From: DASZQY01 sp035548515
GTDB lineage: Bacteria > Pseudomonadota > Alphaproteobacteria > Rhizobiales > Kaistiaceae
DNA length: 64,000 nt
Assembly: GCA_035548515.1 (NCBI GenBank)
Contig: DASZSW010000046.1
Span: 1-64,000 of the forward strand
Direction of reading: 5' to 3'
Positions 53,467-62,905 of this stretch are shown here, one piece after another. The position numbers were made by a program, and so were the translations under genes. Under the pieces are notes generated by a model that ran no database searches, was not told the origin of the DNA, and was given only the letters and a program-made list of their open reading frames with translations. Position 1 is the first letter of the stretch. Each line of letters opens with the position of its first letter.

Positions 53467-53563
53467 TCGCAATGCACAAGAAACGCGCAGCACTGCCTAC
53501 GGCTTGAGCGCATTGTCATAAGAGCGCAATCTTTGCTGGCGTTGATTCGCCAAGGAGGTTGGG

Positions 53564-53935
53564 ATGACAGCAAAGCTCGCTGCGATCGTGCTGGGAATTG
53601 TATTTGTTCTCATTGGGTTGCTTGGCTTCTTCAACAATCCCGTGCTCGGCCTGTTTCAGGTCAACACCGCGCACAACCTGGTCCACATCGTCAGTGGCCT
53701 GGTTCTACTTGCCGGTGCTTATTCGAGTCTCGGGAGCGGCATGGCGCTGAAAATCATCGGCGTCGTCTACGCAATCATCGCGATCGTCGGTTTCTTCCTG
53801 GTCAGCGCCGACGGGATGTTGCTCGGCTTCATCGCGATGAACGAAGCCGACAAGTGGCTGCACGTCGTGTTGGCTATCGTCATCCTTGCGGCGGGTTTTG
53901 GCCTGCGGGACGACGACGCCCGCATGGCGATGTAG
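53564..53935 (+). CDS. DUF4383-like small membrane protein
   Basis: The 123-residue protein has four membrane helices: AAIVLGIVFVLIGLLGFF, NLVHIVSGLVLLAGAY, IIGVVYAIIAIVGFFLVS and HVVLAIVILAAGFGL. The sequence QVNTAHNLVHIVSG is characteristic of DUF4383. The function is unknown. AAGGAGG lies upstream of the ATG. It is probably independent of the flanking catabolic genes, with 97 bp to gcdH and 101 bp to the CoA-transferase gene. Confidence 0.88.
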   Translation: MTAKLAAIVLGIVFVLIGLLGFFNNPVLGLFQVNTAHNLVHIVSGLVLLAGAYSSLGSGMALKIIGVVYAIIAIVGFFLVSADGMLLGFIAMNEADKWLHVVLAIVILAAGFGLRDDDARMAM

Positions 53936-54036
53936 GTTTCCCGGCGATTTGAAGCCGCGGGCGCTGGCATGTGCCCGCGGCCTTGTCATTGTGGCGGTCG
54001 CTTGCGGAAGACGCGCCTCTGTGCAGTGTCCCGTCC

Positions 54037-55242
54037 ATGCCGCCTCTCTCAGGCCTCAAGGTTGTCGAACTGGCGCGGGTCCTCGCTGGCCCGTGGGCCG
54101 GTCAATTGCTCGCTGATCTCGGTGCCGACGTCGTCAAGATCGAAAGCCTGGCCGGCGACGACACCCGGCACTGGGGGCCGCCATTCGTCGAGAACGCGGA
54201 CGGCACTCACTCGGCCGCGTACTACCACGCATGCAACCGCGGCAAGCGATCCCTGGCGGTCGATTTTTCCAAGCCTGAGGGGCAGGCGATCGTTGCCAAG
54301 CTGATCGCGCGAAGCGATGTCGTGATCGAAAATTTCAAGGTCGGCGGGCTGGCGAAATACAAGCTCGACTACGCCAGCCTGAAACAGGCCAACCCGCGGC
54401 TGATCTACTGCTCGATCACCGGCTTCGGGCAGGATGGGCCGGACGCTCCGCGGCCCGGCTACGACTTTATGATCCAGGCCATGGGCGGGATCATGGATCT
54501 CACCGGAGAGGCGTCGTACCCGCCGCAGAAGGTCGGCCTGGCGTTCGTCGACATCTTCACCGGCGTCTACGCGGCGGTCGCGGTCCAGGCGGCGCTGGCA
54601 CACCGCGAAAAGACGGGCGAGGGGCAGCACATCGATCTGGCGCTGCTGGACACGATGACGAGCGTGCTGTCGTACCAGGCGCTGAACTATCTCGTCTCCG
54701 GTCTGGCGCCGACGCGCATGGGTAACGCCCATCCGAACATCGTGCCCTACCAGGAATTCGCGACCAGCGACGGCCACCTCATTGTCGCGGTCGGCAACGA
54801 TGGCCAGTTCCGTCATTTCACCGCGGTGATCGGGATGCCCGAACTCGCGGACAATCCGCTGTATGCGACCAACGAGGCGCGCGTGATCAACCGCGGCACG
54901 CTGGTGCCGAAGCTTGCCGAGGGGGTGAGGCGCTTCCGCCGCGACGACCTGCTCGCTGTATTGGACAAAGTGAAGGTGCCCGTCGGCCCCATCAACAATG
55001 TCGCGCAGGTGTTTGCCGAGCCCCAGGTGATCCACCGGGGCATGCGTATCGACTTGCAGGCGGGCGATGGTGGGGTGGTTCCATCGATCCGCAGCCCGAT
55101 CATGATGTCAGGCTCGCCTCTGGCGTATGAACGCGCCTCGCCAAAGCTGGGGGAGCACACCGCCGAGGTCCTGGCCGGCCTCGGCTACAGCACCGGCGAA
55201 GTCGAGACACTGGCGAAGGCCGGCGTCATTTCGCACGCCTAG
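54037..55242 (+). CDS. Class III (CaiB/BaiF) CoA-transferase
   Basis: The 401-residue protein shows LSGLKVVELARVLAGPWAGQ, LGADVVKIESLAGDDTRHWG and NRGKRSLAVDFSKPEGQ. RPGYDFMIQAMGGIMDLTG contains the Asp that forms the acyl-CoA anhydride intermediate. Family III enzymes move CoA between carboxylic acids. With gcdH upstream, glutarate as acceptor (SUGCT-like) is plausible but unproven. The start at 54037 is chosen by homology; the longer frame from 53971 is out of family. Confidence 0.92.
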   Translation: MPPLSGLKVVELARVLAGPWAGQLLADLGADVVKIESLAGDDTRHWGPPFVENADGTHSAAYYHACNRGKRSLAVDFSKPEGQAIVAKLIARSDVVIENFKVGGLAKYKLDYASLKQANPRLIYCSITGFGQDGPDAPRPGYDFMIQAMGGIMDLTGEASYPPQKVGLAFVDIFTGVYAAVAVQAALAHREKTGEGQHIDLALLDTMTSVLSYQALNYLVSGLAPTRMGNAHPNIVPYQEFATSDGHLIVAVGNDGQFRHFTAVIGMPELADNPLYATNEARVINRGTLVPKLAEGVRRFRRDDLLAVLDKVKVPVGPINNVAQVFAEPQVIHRGMRIDLQAGDGGVVPSIRSPIMMSGSPLAYERASPKLGEHTAEVLAGLGYSTGEVETLAKAGVISHA

Positions 55243-55251
55243 TGCAGCGGC

Positions 55252-56019
55252 CTACATCGACGCCAGCAGGCCGCCGTCCACGTAGATCACCTGGCCGTTC
55301 ACGAAGTTCGCGGCGTCGGAGGCAAGAAACACTGCGGCGCCCTTCAGTTCTCCGACGTCGCCCCATCGGCGTGCCGGGGTGCGCTTTATCAGCCAGTCCG
55401 TGAACGCGGGATCGTCGAACAGCGCCCGGTTCAACTCCGTCTTGAAGTAGCCCGGACCGATGCCGTTCACCTGGATGCCGTGCGCCGCCCATTCGACGCA
55501 CATCGCACGGGTCAGCATCTTCACCGCGCCTTTGGCGGCTGTGTAGGGCGCGATGGTGGCGCGGCCAACTTCGCTCGTGAGTGAGCAGGTGTTGACGATC
55601 TTGCCCTTGCCGCGTGGGATCATTTTGCGCGCCACCGCCTGGCCGACGAAGAAGACGGCGTCGAGGTCGGTCGCCATCAGCTCACGCCAGGTCTCGGGCT
55701 TCACATCGATCAATGGTCCACGGCGCTGGATGCCGGCGTTGTTGAAGAGGATCGCGATCGGTCCAATGTCGCGCTCAATCCTGTCCACCGCGTCGGCCAC
55801 CGCGCGCTGGTCGGTGACATCGAAGGCAACGGCGTGAACCTTGCCGCCGCCCGCTGCCAGGCGGGCGCGTGCCTCCTCCAGCTCCTTGCCGTTCCGCGCG
55901 TTGAGCACGACCTCGGCGCCGCCGTCCAGCAGCGCCTCGGCGATGGCGTAGCCGATGCCCTTGCTCGAACCCGTGACGAGTGCGATGCGCCCACTGAGGT
56001 CGAACAGTTTCGTCGCCAC
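55252..56019 (-). CDS. SDR-family oxidoreductase, gluconate 5-dehydrogenase-like
   Basis: The 255-residue protein begins (GTG at 56019, GGAGGA upstream) ATKLFDLSGRIALVTGSSKGIGYAIAEALLDGG. TGSSKGIG is the NAD(P) motif, NNAG is conserved, and the catalytic Ser is in NTCSLTSEVG with YTAAK as the Tyr-Lys pair. Overall it resembles gluconate 5-dehydrogenase/IdnO. A sugar-acid role would suit the aldo/keto reductase diverging from it, but the substrate is unknown. Confidence 0.9.
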   Translation of the reverse strand: MATKLFDLSGRIALVTGSSKGIGYAIAEALLDGGAEVVLNARNGKELEEARARLAAGGGKVHAVAFDVTDQRAVADAVDRIERDIGPIAILFNNAGIQRRGPLIDVKPETWRELMATDLDAVFFVGQAVARKMIPRGKGKIVNTCSLTSEVGRATIAPYTAAKGAVKMLTRAMCVEWAAHGIQVNGIGPGYFKTELNRALFDDPAFTDWLIKRTPARRWGDVGELKGAAVFLASDAANFVNGQVIYVDGGLLASM

Positions 56020-56138
56020 CGCTTCCTCCGCTGTTCTCCTTTGGAACGCCAGGCGCGCGACTTGCGGGTCGCTTGCCGTCCGCTGCAATCCGTTTAGTTT
56101 GCCCGGCCGGAATACGCCAGAAGCGGGACGCCAAGCCA

Positions 56139-57170
56139 ATGACCTACAGGGCCGCCGACACACGCTACGACAAGATGCAATACCGGCGCAGCGGGCGGAG
56201 CGGCCTCAGGTTGCCGGCCATTTCGCTGGGCCTGTGGCACAACTTCGGCCACGCCGCGAATGCCGCTACGGCGCGGGCGATGTGCCATCGTGCCTTCGAT
56301 CTTGGCATCACGCATTTCGATCTGGCCAACAATTATGGGCCGCCGCCGGGGTCGGCCGAGACCCTGTTCGGGCAGATTCTCGACGACGGGCTGCGTCGTT
56401 ACCGTGACGAACTGATCATCTCGACCAAGGCCGGGTACAACATGTGGCCGGGTCCGTACGGCGAATGGGGCAGTCGCAAGTACCTTCTCTCGAGCCTCGA
56501 CCAGAGCCTGAAGCGGATGAAGCTCGACTACGTCGACATCTTCTATTCGCACCGCTTCGATCCCGACACGCCGCTGGAAGAAACAATGGGCGCACTCGAT
56601 GCGGCGGTGCGCGCCGGCAAGGCGCTCTACGTCGGCATCTCGTCGTATTCGTCGCAGCGCACACGCGAAGCCGCAAAGATCCTGCGCGAGCTGGGCACGC
56701 CGGCGCTTATCCATCAGCCGAGCTACTCGATCCTCAACCGCTGGACGGAAGAAGATCAGCTTCTCGACGCCACCGAAAGCGAGGGGATGGGCATGATCGC
56801 CTTTTCGCCGCTGGCGCAGGGGCTGCTCACCGACAAGTATCTGAAGGGCGTGCCGAGTGGCAGTCGCGCCGCGTCGGGTGCACAGTCGTGGAACAAGAAT
56901 TTCCTCAGCGACAAGAACATGACCGCGGTGAAGGCGTTCAACAGCATCGCCAAGAAGCGTGGCCAGACGCTGGCGCAGATGGCGCTTGCCTGGGTGTTGC
57001 GCGATCCGCGCATGACGTCCGCGTTGATCGGCGCCTCGCGCGTCGAGCAGATCGAAGATGCGGTCGGCGCCCTCGACAACCTCTCGTTCTCGAAGGCCGA
57101 ACTCGCTGAGATCGACAAGCGCACCGAGGACGCCGGCATCAACCTGTGGAAACGTTCCTCGACGGCCTAG
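56139..57170 (+). CDS. Aldo/keto reductase, YghZ (L-glyceraldehyde 3-phosphate reductase) type
   Basis: The 343-residue protein shows the catalytic tetrad positions: Asp and Tyr in THFDLANNYGPPPGSAE, Lys in LIISTKAGYNMWPGPYG, and His in VDIFYSHRFDPDTP. YGPPPGSAE and WPGPYGEWGSRKY are specific to the YghZ group, which detoxifies aldehydes such as methylglyoxal and L-glyceraldehyde 3-phosphate. ATG at 56139 is used; upstream in-frame sequence overlaps the SDR promoter. Its last four bases overlap the convergent DUF1501 gene. Confidence 0.93.
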   Translation: MTYRAADTRYDKMQYRRSGRSGLRLPAISLGLWHNFGHAANAATARAMCHRAFDLGITHFDLANNYGPPPGSAETLFGQILDDGLRRYRDELIISTKAGYNMWPGPYGEWGSRKYLLSSLDQSLKRMKLDYVDIFYSHRFDPDTPLEETMGALDAAVRAGKALYVGISSYSSQRTREAAKILRELGTPALIHQPSYSILNRWTEEDQLLDATESEGMGMIAFSPLAQGLLTDKYLKGVPSGSRAASGAQSWNKNFLSDKNMTAVKAFNSIAKKRGQTLAQMALAWVLRDPRMTSALIGASRVEQIEDAVGALDNLSFSKAELAEIDKRTEDAGINLWKRSSTA

Positions 57171-58333
57171 ATATAGGCGTCGAAGCGATCGTCCTTCGGA
57201 GACTCTATGATGTCCCGTTGGACGATCTCCGGATCGATCCCGAGGGAAGCGGTGACGATGCGGGCATAGAGCGAGCGCACATCGATCGTCATCTTGAGGT
57301 CGCGACCTTCGAACAGGTCGGCCGCCTTCAGGCCGGGCCAATCGGTGACGATCCCGGATTTCTTCAGCGCGCCGCCGACGACGAAGGCGCACGAGCCCCA
57401 GCCGTGGTCGGTCCCCCATGAGCCGTTCTCGGCGACGGTGCGGCCGAATTCCGTTACCGTGACCACAAGCGTGTTCTTCCACGCTTCGTCGCCGATCGAA
57501 TGTTTGAAGATGCCGATCGCGTCATCGATCTCGGAAAGCAGGCGGCTGTATTCGTTGGGCTCGCTGGCGTGGGAATCGAAGCCGACGTCATCGAGCACGG
57601 CAACACGTGGGCCGTTTGGTTCGCGCAGCTGCAGCGCTGCCTGCAAGGCCAGCACCTTCATGTCAACCGGCGAGCCGACGTCGATGGAGGCGTTCATGCC
57701 GACGCTTTCTGTCGCGTTGCTCGCGAGTTGCGCGCCAAAAGGCGCCGTGTCCGGGTCTTCCGCCCAGAGCTTGCCGAGCCTGTCGTAGACGGCGTCCGGC
57801 GGGCTGCTGATCCACGTCGGGTAGCGGCTTTCGGCGGTGGCGTGTCCGCGCAGGATAAGGGGCACCGGAAGTGCCAGGGCGACGGCGCGATAGCCGGATG
57901 CATCGAGGGCGCGGCCAAGCCAGCCCGTGTTCGAGCTGTACGGCTTGAGGACACCGGTTTCCATGATGTCCTGCCCCTCGAAATGCGAGCGGCCGGTGTA
58001 GGGGAATGACGTGCCATGGACGAACAGTCCCTGGCCGTTGTCGTAAGCGTCATGAATATTCACCAGCGAGGGGTGCAGAGCGAAGAACCCATCGAGCTTC
58101 AGAAGGCCGTCGGGCATCAGATGGCGGCGGCGGCCCTTCAATCCGGGGTCGCCGATCGCCGGCATCGCCGACAGGCCATCGAGGCCGCCGCGCAGGAGGA
58201 CAACGAGGAGTCGGCGGTCGGTTACCTCACCTGCGAACGAGAGGTTGGGAAGCCCGGCGAAGGTGAGAACCGCGGTCGCCTTGAGGAAAGAGCGCCGGCT
58301 GAGCGACTCGCTGCACTCGAAAGACGCAGTCAT
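57167..58333 (-). CDS. DUF1501 protein with Tat signal
   Basis: The 388-residue protein has a twin-arginine signal (SRRSFLKATAVLTFAGLPNL). RLLVVLLRGGLDGLSAMPAI, HGTSFPYTGRSHFEGQDIME and VTEFGRTVAENGSWGTDHGW follow, typical of DUF1501, which belongs to the alkaline-phosphatase/sulfatase-like fold. It is folded before export. The upstream DUF1800 gene ends 10 bp before; DUF1501 and DUF1800 genes are regularly paired in bacteria, with unknown substrate. Confidence 0.92.
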   Translation of the reverse strand: MTASFECSESLSRRSFLKATAVLTFAGLPNLSFAGEVTDRRLLVVLLRGGLDGLSAMPAIGDPGLKGRRRHLMPDGLLKLDGFFALHPSLVNIHDAYDNGQGLFVHGTSFPYTGRSHFEGQDIMETGVLKPYSSNTGWLGRALDASGYRAVALALPVPLILRGHATAESRYPTWISSPPDAVYDRLGKLWAEDPDTAPFGAQLASNATESVGMNASIDVGSPVDMKVLALQAALQLREPNGPRVAVLDDVGFDSHASEPNEYSRLLSEIDDAIGIFKHSIGDEAWKNTLVVTVTEFGRTVAENGSWGTDHGWGSCAFVVGGALKKSGIVTDWPGLKAADLFEGRDLKMTIDVRSLYARIVTASLGIDPEIVQRDIIESPKDDRFDAYI

Positions 58334-58343
58334 GCGCGCGACC

Positions 58344-59816
58344 TCATATCTTCAGAAACTGGGGACTGGCGAGAAGGACAGCCACGGCGATCGGCCGCGA
58401 CTCCGCGCGCTTGATCATTGGGACCAGCGACGAGTCGATGCCGGCGAGACGTTCCGCATAGGCGCCGATCGCCTCGACGGTCAGGTCGAAAGCGACCGAG
58501 CCGATGCGGTAGGCTTGGCGCGTGCGGCGATCGAGCATTGCTTTGGACAACCAGTCCGCTTTGAGGTCGGAGTAGCCGTTGGGCTGCGCCGGATCGTTCA
58601 GGATCTGCCCGATTTCCTTGTAGATCAGTGGCAGCGACTCGACGTTGCCGCCTCGTTCAGGCGACCCGATGGCTACTCTGGCTCCGGTCGCGCGGTAGGC
58701 CTGGATCAACCAGTTCTGCGGAGTGGTCATCTTCGAATACTGTTGGCCGTGAGCGAGCACCTCCTCGACCACTGCGGAGTGTAGCGCCACCATGTCGCCA
58801 CCGGTCTCGGTGTAAGCCTTGGCAATACGGTCGATGCTGTCCTGCGGCGGAGTATCGGCAAGGAACGCACGGGCAAGCTTCGCTGCAAGGTGCTGCGCGG
58901 TCGCGGGATGCGCGGCGAGATCATCGGTCAGTTCGCGCAGCATATTCCGGCCGTCGCCTTTCGGGGTGTAGGCCTTTCCCATCACCGTGCGCGGGCCGGG
59001 CTCGTGAATGACGGCCTCGAAAATCGTGCCGAAATTTGGCTCGGGCTTCGGCCTGCGGGCATCGCCGGGCCCGGCATACACGCGCCATCCGGTGAGGAGC
59101 ATCGCAGTCTCGGTCACGTCGGCCTGCGTGTAGCCGGCGGCCGGACTGACCGAGTGCAGTTCGAGCAACTCGCGCCCCAGATTCTCGTTCAGGTCATGCT
59201 GGGGACGGTTGGGGTCGTGTGCGCCGCGTGAATGAGGGCCGACGGAGTCGGTGTTGTTCAGGTATGTCAGCATCGCCGGACTGGAGACGGCGTCGTACAG
59301 CATGTCGGCAAACTTGCCGGTCATGCGGTCGCGGATCGTCCGCATGTGCGGGCCCCAATAGAGGGCGATGTCCGCGGCCGTGGTGGCAACCGCGAAGTGG
59401 TTACACCAGAACATCCAGAAGCGTTCGAAGACGCCGCTCTTTCCGTTCACCGCGGTGAGGGTGTTGACGACCGTATCGCGCCAGATCGGCGCGTCGTTGT
59501 ATGGCAGGAAGATTTCACTCGCCATCAGCTTGTTGAAATCGTCGTTCGCCATGTTCTTGCTGGCGAGCATCCGCTTGGTTTTGGCGGTGAAGTAAGTGTC
59601 GAAGGTCTTTGCGGCTTCCTCGAAATTGTCGATGAGCTTGGCGTAGGGCGGCAGCGTGCCGGCGATGCTGTTGCCCTTTTTGTCAAAGAAATCGAGCGGT
59701 GGGACCGACCGAAGCTGGTCCATCGCCCATTCACGAGGTTTTTCTGGAAGACTTTCGCTGGCGCCGAGCCCGACGCCGAGGCGACGCGCGAAAAACAGAT
59801 CAGTGTCAATCGCCAC
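58344..59816 (-). CDS. DUF1800 protein
   Basis: The 490-residue protein contains the DUF1800 elements FWMFWCNHFAVATTAADIAL, NENLGRELLELHSVSPAAGY, VTETAMLLTGWRVYAG and LAAHPATAQHLAAKLARAFL. No signal peptide is obvious at the chosen ATG (MAIDTDLFFARRLGVGLGAS), so it may leave the cell by hitchhiking with the Tat substrate DUF1501 partner, or stay in the cytoplasm; this is conjecture. It precedes DUF1501 by 10 bp in one operon. Confidence 0.92.
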   Translation of the reverse strand: MAIDTDLFFARRLGVGLGASESLPEKPREWAMDQLRSVPPLDFFDKKGNSIAGTLPPYAKLIDNFEEAAKTFDTYFTAKTKRMLASKNMANDDFNKLMASEIFLPYNDAPIWRDTVVNTLTAVNGKSGVFERFWMFWCNHFAVATTAADIALYWGPHMRTIRDRMTGKFADMLYDAVSSPAMLTYLNNTDSVGPHSRGAHDPNRPQHDLNENLGRELLELHSVSPAAGYTQADVTETAMLLTGWRVYAGPGDARRPKPEPNFGTIFEAVIHEPGPRTVMGKAYTPKGDGRNMLRELTDDLAAHPATAQHLAAKLARAFLADTPPQDSIDRIAKAYTETGGDMVALHSAVVEEVLAHGQQYSKMTTPQNWLIQAYRATGARVAIGSPERGGNVESLPLIYKEIGQILNDPAQPNGYSDLKADWLSKAMLDRRTRQAYRIGSVAFDLTVEAIGAYAERLAGIDSSLVPMIKRAESRPIAVAVLLASPQFLKI

Positions 59817-59915
59817 GCGCCTTCCCCCTGAGACGACACAGCCTTCTCGCTATGCCTACGCCAGCCCTTTCAGGCCTGCAAATTACAAATCAGCGCGAGT
59901 TGTGTGGGGCGTTTG

Positions 59916-60551
59916 CTAGCCGGCGACAGCGTGGCTCACCTCCCAGCCGCCTTCCCAGATCATCCTCACAGCCACGTAGGCGATCAGGGCGAGACCGACA
60001 TAGGAGATCCAGAAGAAGCGGTGGAGCAGGCGGGCGATCATCGTGGCGGCGGCGCCCATCAGCGCCACTGACAGCGCGAGGCCGATGACCAGAACTACCA
60101 GGTGTTGGCGGGCTGCGCCTGCAACCGCAAGGACGTTATCCAGGGACATCGAAACGTCGGCGATTACGATCTGCAGCAGCGCATGCCTCAGATCCTTGGC
60201 GGGCGGGGCGCTGGCGTGATGATCGTCGGCGGCGACGCCCGCCATCTCCAGCTTGCGCTGGCGGCGCTGGTTCATGATCTCCCGCGCCAGCTTCCACACC
60301 ACCCAGAGCAGCAGGATGCCGCCGGCCAGCGTCAGGCCGATGATGGCCAGGAGCTGCGTGGTGAAGACCGCGAAGAGGATGCGGAGCGCTGCAGCGGCGC
60401 CGATGCCGAGCATGATCGCCTTGCGCCGTATGTCCGGCGGCAGTCCGGCGGCTGCCATCCCGACGACTACGGCGTTGTCGCCGGCCAGGACCAGATCGAT
60501 GACGAGCACGGTGGCGAGCGCCGCCAGTTGCGCTCCGATCTCGGCAAACAT
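59916..60551 (-). CDS. TerC-family integral membrane protein (YjbE type)
   Basis: The 211-residue protein has about seven helices and the two TerC acidic motifs, VLVIDLVLAGDNAVVVGMAA and IVIADVSMSLDNVLAVAGAA, whose aspartates probably coordinate metal. YjbE/TerC proteins are linked to manganese or other metal export and protein metalation. A His-rich loop (DDHHASAPP) lies between the halves. ATG at 60551 begins the family sequence; the same frame continues open upstream through the neighbouring gene but is not coding there. Confidence 0.92.
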   Translation of the reverse strand: MFAEIGAQLAALATVLVIDLVLAGDNAVVVGMAAAGLPPDIRRKAIMLGIGAAAALRILFAVFTTQLLAIIGLTLAGGILLLWVVWKLAREIMNQRRQRKLEMAGVAADDHHASAPPAKDLRHALLQIVIADVSMSLDNVLAVAGAARQHLVVLVIGLALSVALMGAAATMIARLLHRFFWISYVGLALIAYVAVRMIWEGGWEVSHAVAG

Positions 60552-60589
60552 CGCTGCGGTGTTTCCTCTGGCCTCCCGGGGGACGTTGT

Positions 60590-61588
60590 TTACTTGGGGG
60601 TTGGCGCGCTCTTGTCCAATACCCCTGCCGTTTTGAGGTCGCTCCACAGGGCCGGCGGGATCTTCGTCTGCCAGTAGTCGAAAATCTGCCTGAGTTCGCC
60701 TGGCGAGCGCGGGCCGGGGATGATGCTGGCCACCAGCGGATTTGCGACCGGGAACTGGAGCGCGGCGGCCGGCAGCGGCACGTTGTGGTCGGCGCACACG
60801 GCGGCGATTTTCTTCACCCGCGCGACGACATCCTTCGGCGCCTTGGCGTAGTTGAAGGTCTTGCCGCCGGCGAGGATGCCCGAGTTGAACGGACCGCCGA
60901 CAACGATGGAGGCTCCCATTTTCTCGACCTTGGGGAAGAGCGTGGTGAGCGGAGCCTGCTCGAGCAGCGTATAGCGGCCGGCGAGCAAGAAGACGTCCCA
61001 CTGGCCGTAGCCCATCGCGTCCACGATCGGCCGCACGATATTGACGCCAAGGCCGATCGCCTTGATGTCGCCGTTGCGGCGCAGTTCGTCGAGCGCCTTG
61101 TACGCACCTTTGATCGCCTTGGCGAAAGCGGGCCGCGCGTAATCGGCGCCACCGAGGCCGACGTCGATGTCGTGGACGTAGACGATGTCGATGTGGTTCA
61201 GGCCGAGACGCTGAAGGCTGTCCTCGTACGAGCGCATCGTTGCGTCGTACGAGTAGTCGTAGACCGGCTGGAAGGGCAGGGGGCTTTTCCAGTTTTCGCC
61301 CGTCGCCACTGGCCCGAAACGCGGCTTCAGCAGGCGTCCGATCTTGGTGGACAGCACCCAGTTCTTGCGCTCGCGGATGCCGTCGCCCGTGGCGCGCTCC
61401 GATTTGCCGTAGCCATAGTAGGGCGCGGTATCGAGGTAGGTGATGCCGCTGTCCATGGCGAGATCGACGATCTCGCGACCCATGGCGTCGCTCACCGCCA
61501 GCATGTTGCCGCCGAGGGAGGCCGTGCCGAGCCCCATGGTGGAGACTTCGACCTTGGTGCGGCCGATGCGACGCCTTGCGAACTTCAT
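60590..61588 (-). CDS. Aldo/keto reductase, D-threo-aldose/pyridoxal dehydrogenase-like
   Basis: The 332-residue protein shows AKR tetrad positions: Asp and Tyr in YLDTAPYYGYGKSER, Lys in VLSTKIGRLL and His in IDIVYVHDIDVG. Together with RSYEDSLQRLGLNHID and FPVANPLVASIIPGPRSPGE this places it in the L-fucose/D-arabinose dehydrogenase-like branch. It likely oxidises a sugar at C1. The neighbouring divergent MFS transporter has a fucose-permease-like flavour, so a sugar-use pair is possible. Confidence 0.9.
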   Translation of the reverse strand: MKFARRRIGRTKVEVSTMGLGTASLGGNMLAVSDAMGREIVDLAMDSGITYLDTAPYYGYGKSERATGDGIRERKNWVLSTKIGRLLKPRFGPVATGENWKSPLPFQPVYDYSYDATMRSYEDSLQRLGLNHIDIVYVHDIDVGLGGADYARPAFAKAIKGAYKALDELRRNGDIKAIGLGVNIVRPIVDAMGYGQWDVFLLAGRYTLLEQAPLTTLFPKVEKMGASIVVGGPFNSGILAGGKTFNYAKAPKDVVARVKKIAAVCADHNVPLPAAALQFPVANPLVASIIPGPRSPGELRQIFDYWQTKIPPALWSDLKTAGVLDKSAPTPK

Positions 61589-61744
61589 GATTGATCTCCC
61601 TCCAGCGAGCCGGCGCCTTGATACATGAGCCGCCGGACGATGAGTAGCGGGTCGGCGGTGTCATATGTCGCGGCCTTGACCATGACAGGCACTGCCGCGA
61701 AACATGCCGCCGCCGGATTCGGAAGCTGGCGTGGGGGACGACAG

Positions 61745-62905
61745 ATGCGCGCCAGCCTTTCGCCGGCCGCCACCATCATGGCGGTCTTTTTTATGCAGGC
61801 GTTGTCGGGCGCCGGCGGTTTTTCGCGGCTGGCCGAGATCCAGGCCGGCATGCATGCCTCCTCCGCAGCGTTGGGCCTCGCATTGCTTGGCTTCGATCTT
61901 GGCGCGTTTGCATCGTTCCCCTTTGCCGGCCGCGTGATCGACCGCATCGGCACGCGGCGCACGCTGCTGTACGGCATTCCGCTGTTCGCGCTCGCCGGTG
62001 CGCTGCCGGCGCTGGCGCCCAATCCGCTGGTCTTTTTCCTCGTCGCGCCGTTTTCCTCGATTGCGTTCACTTTCACGAACATCGCGATGAACGTCGAAGC
62101 CGATCGCGTCGAGCATGCGACGGGACGCCGGATCATGAATCGCTGTCACGGCATGTGGAGCCTCGGATTCCTCACCGCCTCCGCAATCGGCACCGGCGCC
62201 TCGGCGGCGCACATATCGCCCGCACTTCACCTGCTGGGCATTCTGCCGGTGGCGATCGTGGGGACGCTGCTGATCGTGCTGCCGATGGTTCCATCGTCGC
62301 CACGCCCGCACAGCGGCGACGCCAAGGCGCCGCGCTTCGCGGTGCCAACGATGGCGACGCTGATGATCGTGGCGTTTGCCCTGGGCTCGATTTTCCTGGA
62401 GGCGTGCATCCGGTCGTGGTCGGTTATCTATCTCCGCGATGTGTTCCACACTGCCGATTGGATCGCGACCATTACGCTATCGGTCGCGGTCTCGGCGCAG
62501 GTTATCGGCCGCCTGCTGGCGGACCGCTGGATCGAGCGCTTCGGGCCGGTGATGGTGGCGATGGTGCTGTCGGCCATCGCATTGGCCGGACTGGTGCTGG
62601 TCGTCTGGGGCGTGTCGGTGCCGCTTGCCTTTGTCGGTTTCGCGCTGATCGGGTTTGGCGTGGCGTCTGCCTTCCCGCAGGCGCTGTCCGCCGCCGCCAG
62701 GCTTGGCGACCGGCCCGCCGCGGAGAACGTCGCAGCGCTGTCGCTGATGAATTCGGTGGTGCTGTTCCTGACGCCGCCACTGATCGGTTTCGCAGCGTCA
62801 CAATGGGGGATTCGCGGGGCCTTCGCGCTGTTCCTGCCGTTCGCGCTTCTGGCGGTGGTGATGGCGCGCAATCTCGCAGAGAGGCCGAAGGCGGCTCCGG
62901 CGTAA
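61745..62905 (+). CDS. MFS transporter
   Basis: The 386-residue protein has 12 predicted membrane helices in two halves. The MFS loop 2-3 signature is seen as GRVIDRIGTRRTLLYG and a weaker copy as ADRWIERFGPVM. The overall form (short loops, AGMHASSAALGLALLGFDLG) resembles YbjJ/FucP-like permeases. The substrate is unknown. ATG at 61745 has GGGGGA upstream; the frame extends back to 61625, but that part is not family-like. It diverges from the aldo/keto reductase gene across 156 bp. Confidence 0.88.
   Translation: MRASLSPAATIMAVFFMQALSGAGGFSRLAEIQAGMHASSAALGLALLGFDLGAFASFPFAGRVIDRIGTRRTLLYGIPLFALAGALPALAPNPLVFFLVAPFSSIAFTFTNIAMNVEADRVEHATGRRIMNRCHGMWSLGFLTASAIGTGASAAHISPALHLLGILPVAIVGTLLIVLPMVPSSPRPHSGDAKAPRFAVPTMATLMIVAFALGSIFLEACIRSWSVIYLRDVFHTADWIATITLSVAVSAQVIGRLLADRWIERFGPVMVAMVLSAIALAGLVLVVWGVSVPLAFVGFALIGFGVASAFPQALSAAARLGDRPAAENVAALSLMNSVVLFLTPPLIGFAASQWGIRGAFALFLPFALLAVVMARNLAERPKAAPA

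Noticed and set aside
53564..53935. DUF4383 gene as part of the glutarate pathway
   Set aside because: Four plain helices with no transporter motif; gaps of about 100 bp on both sides argue against a functional link.
59916..61664. 582-residue frame that would fuse TerC to an Arg-rich N-terminus
   Set aside because: TerC begins at ATG 60551; upstream is another frame of the same-strand aldo/keto reductase gene, not a fusion.
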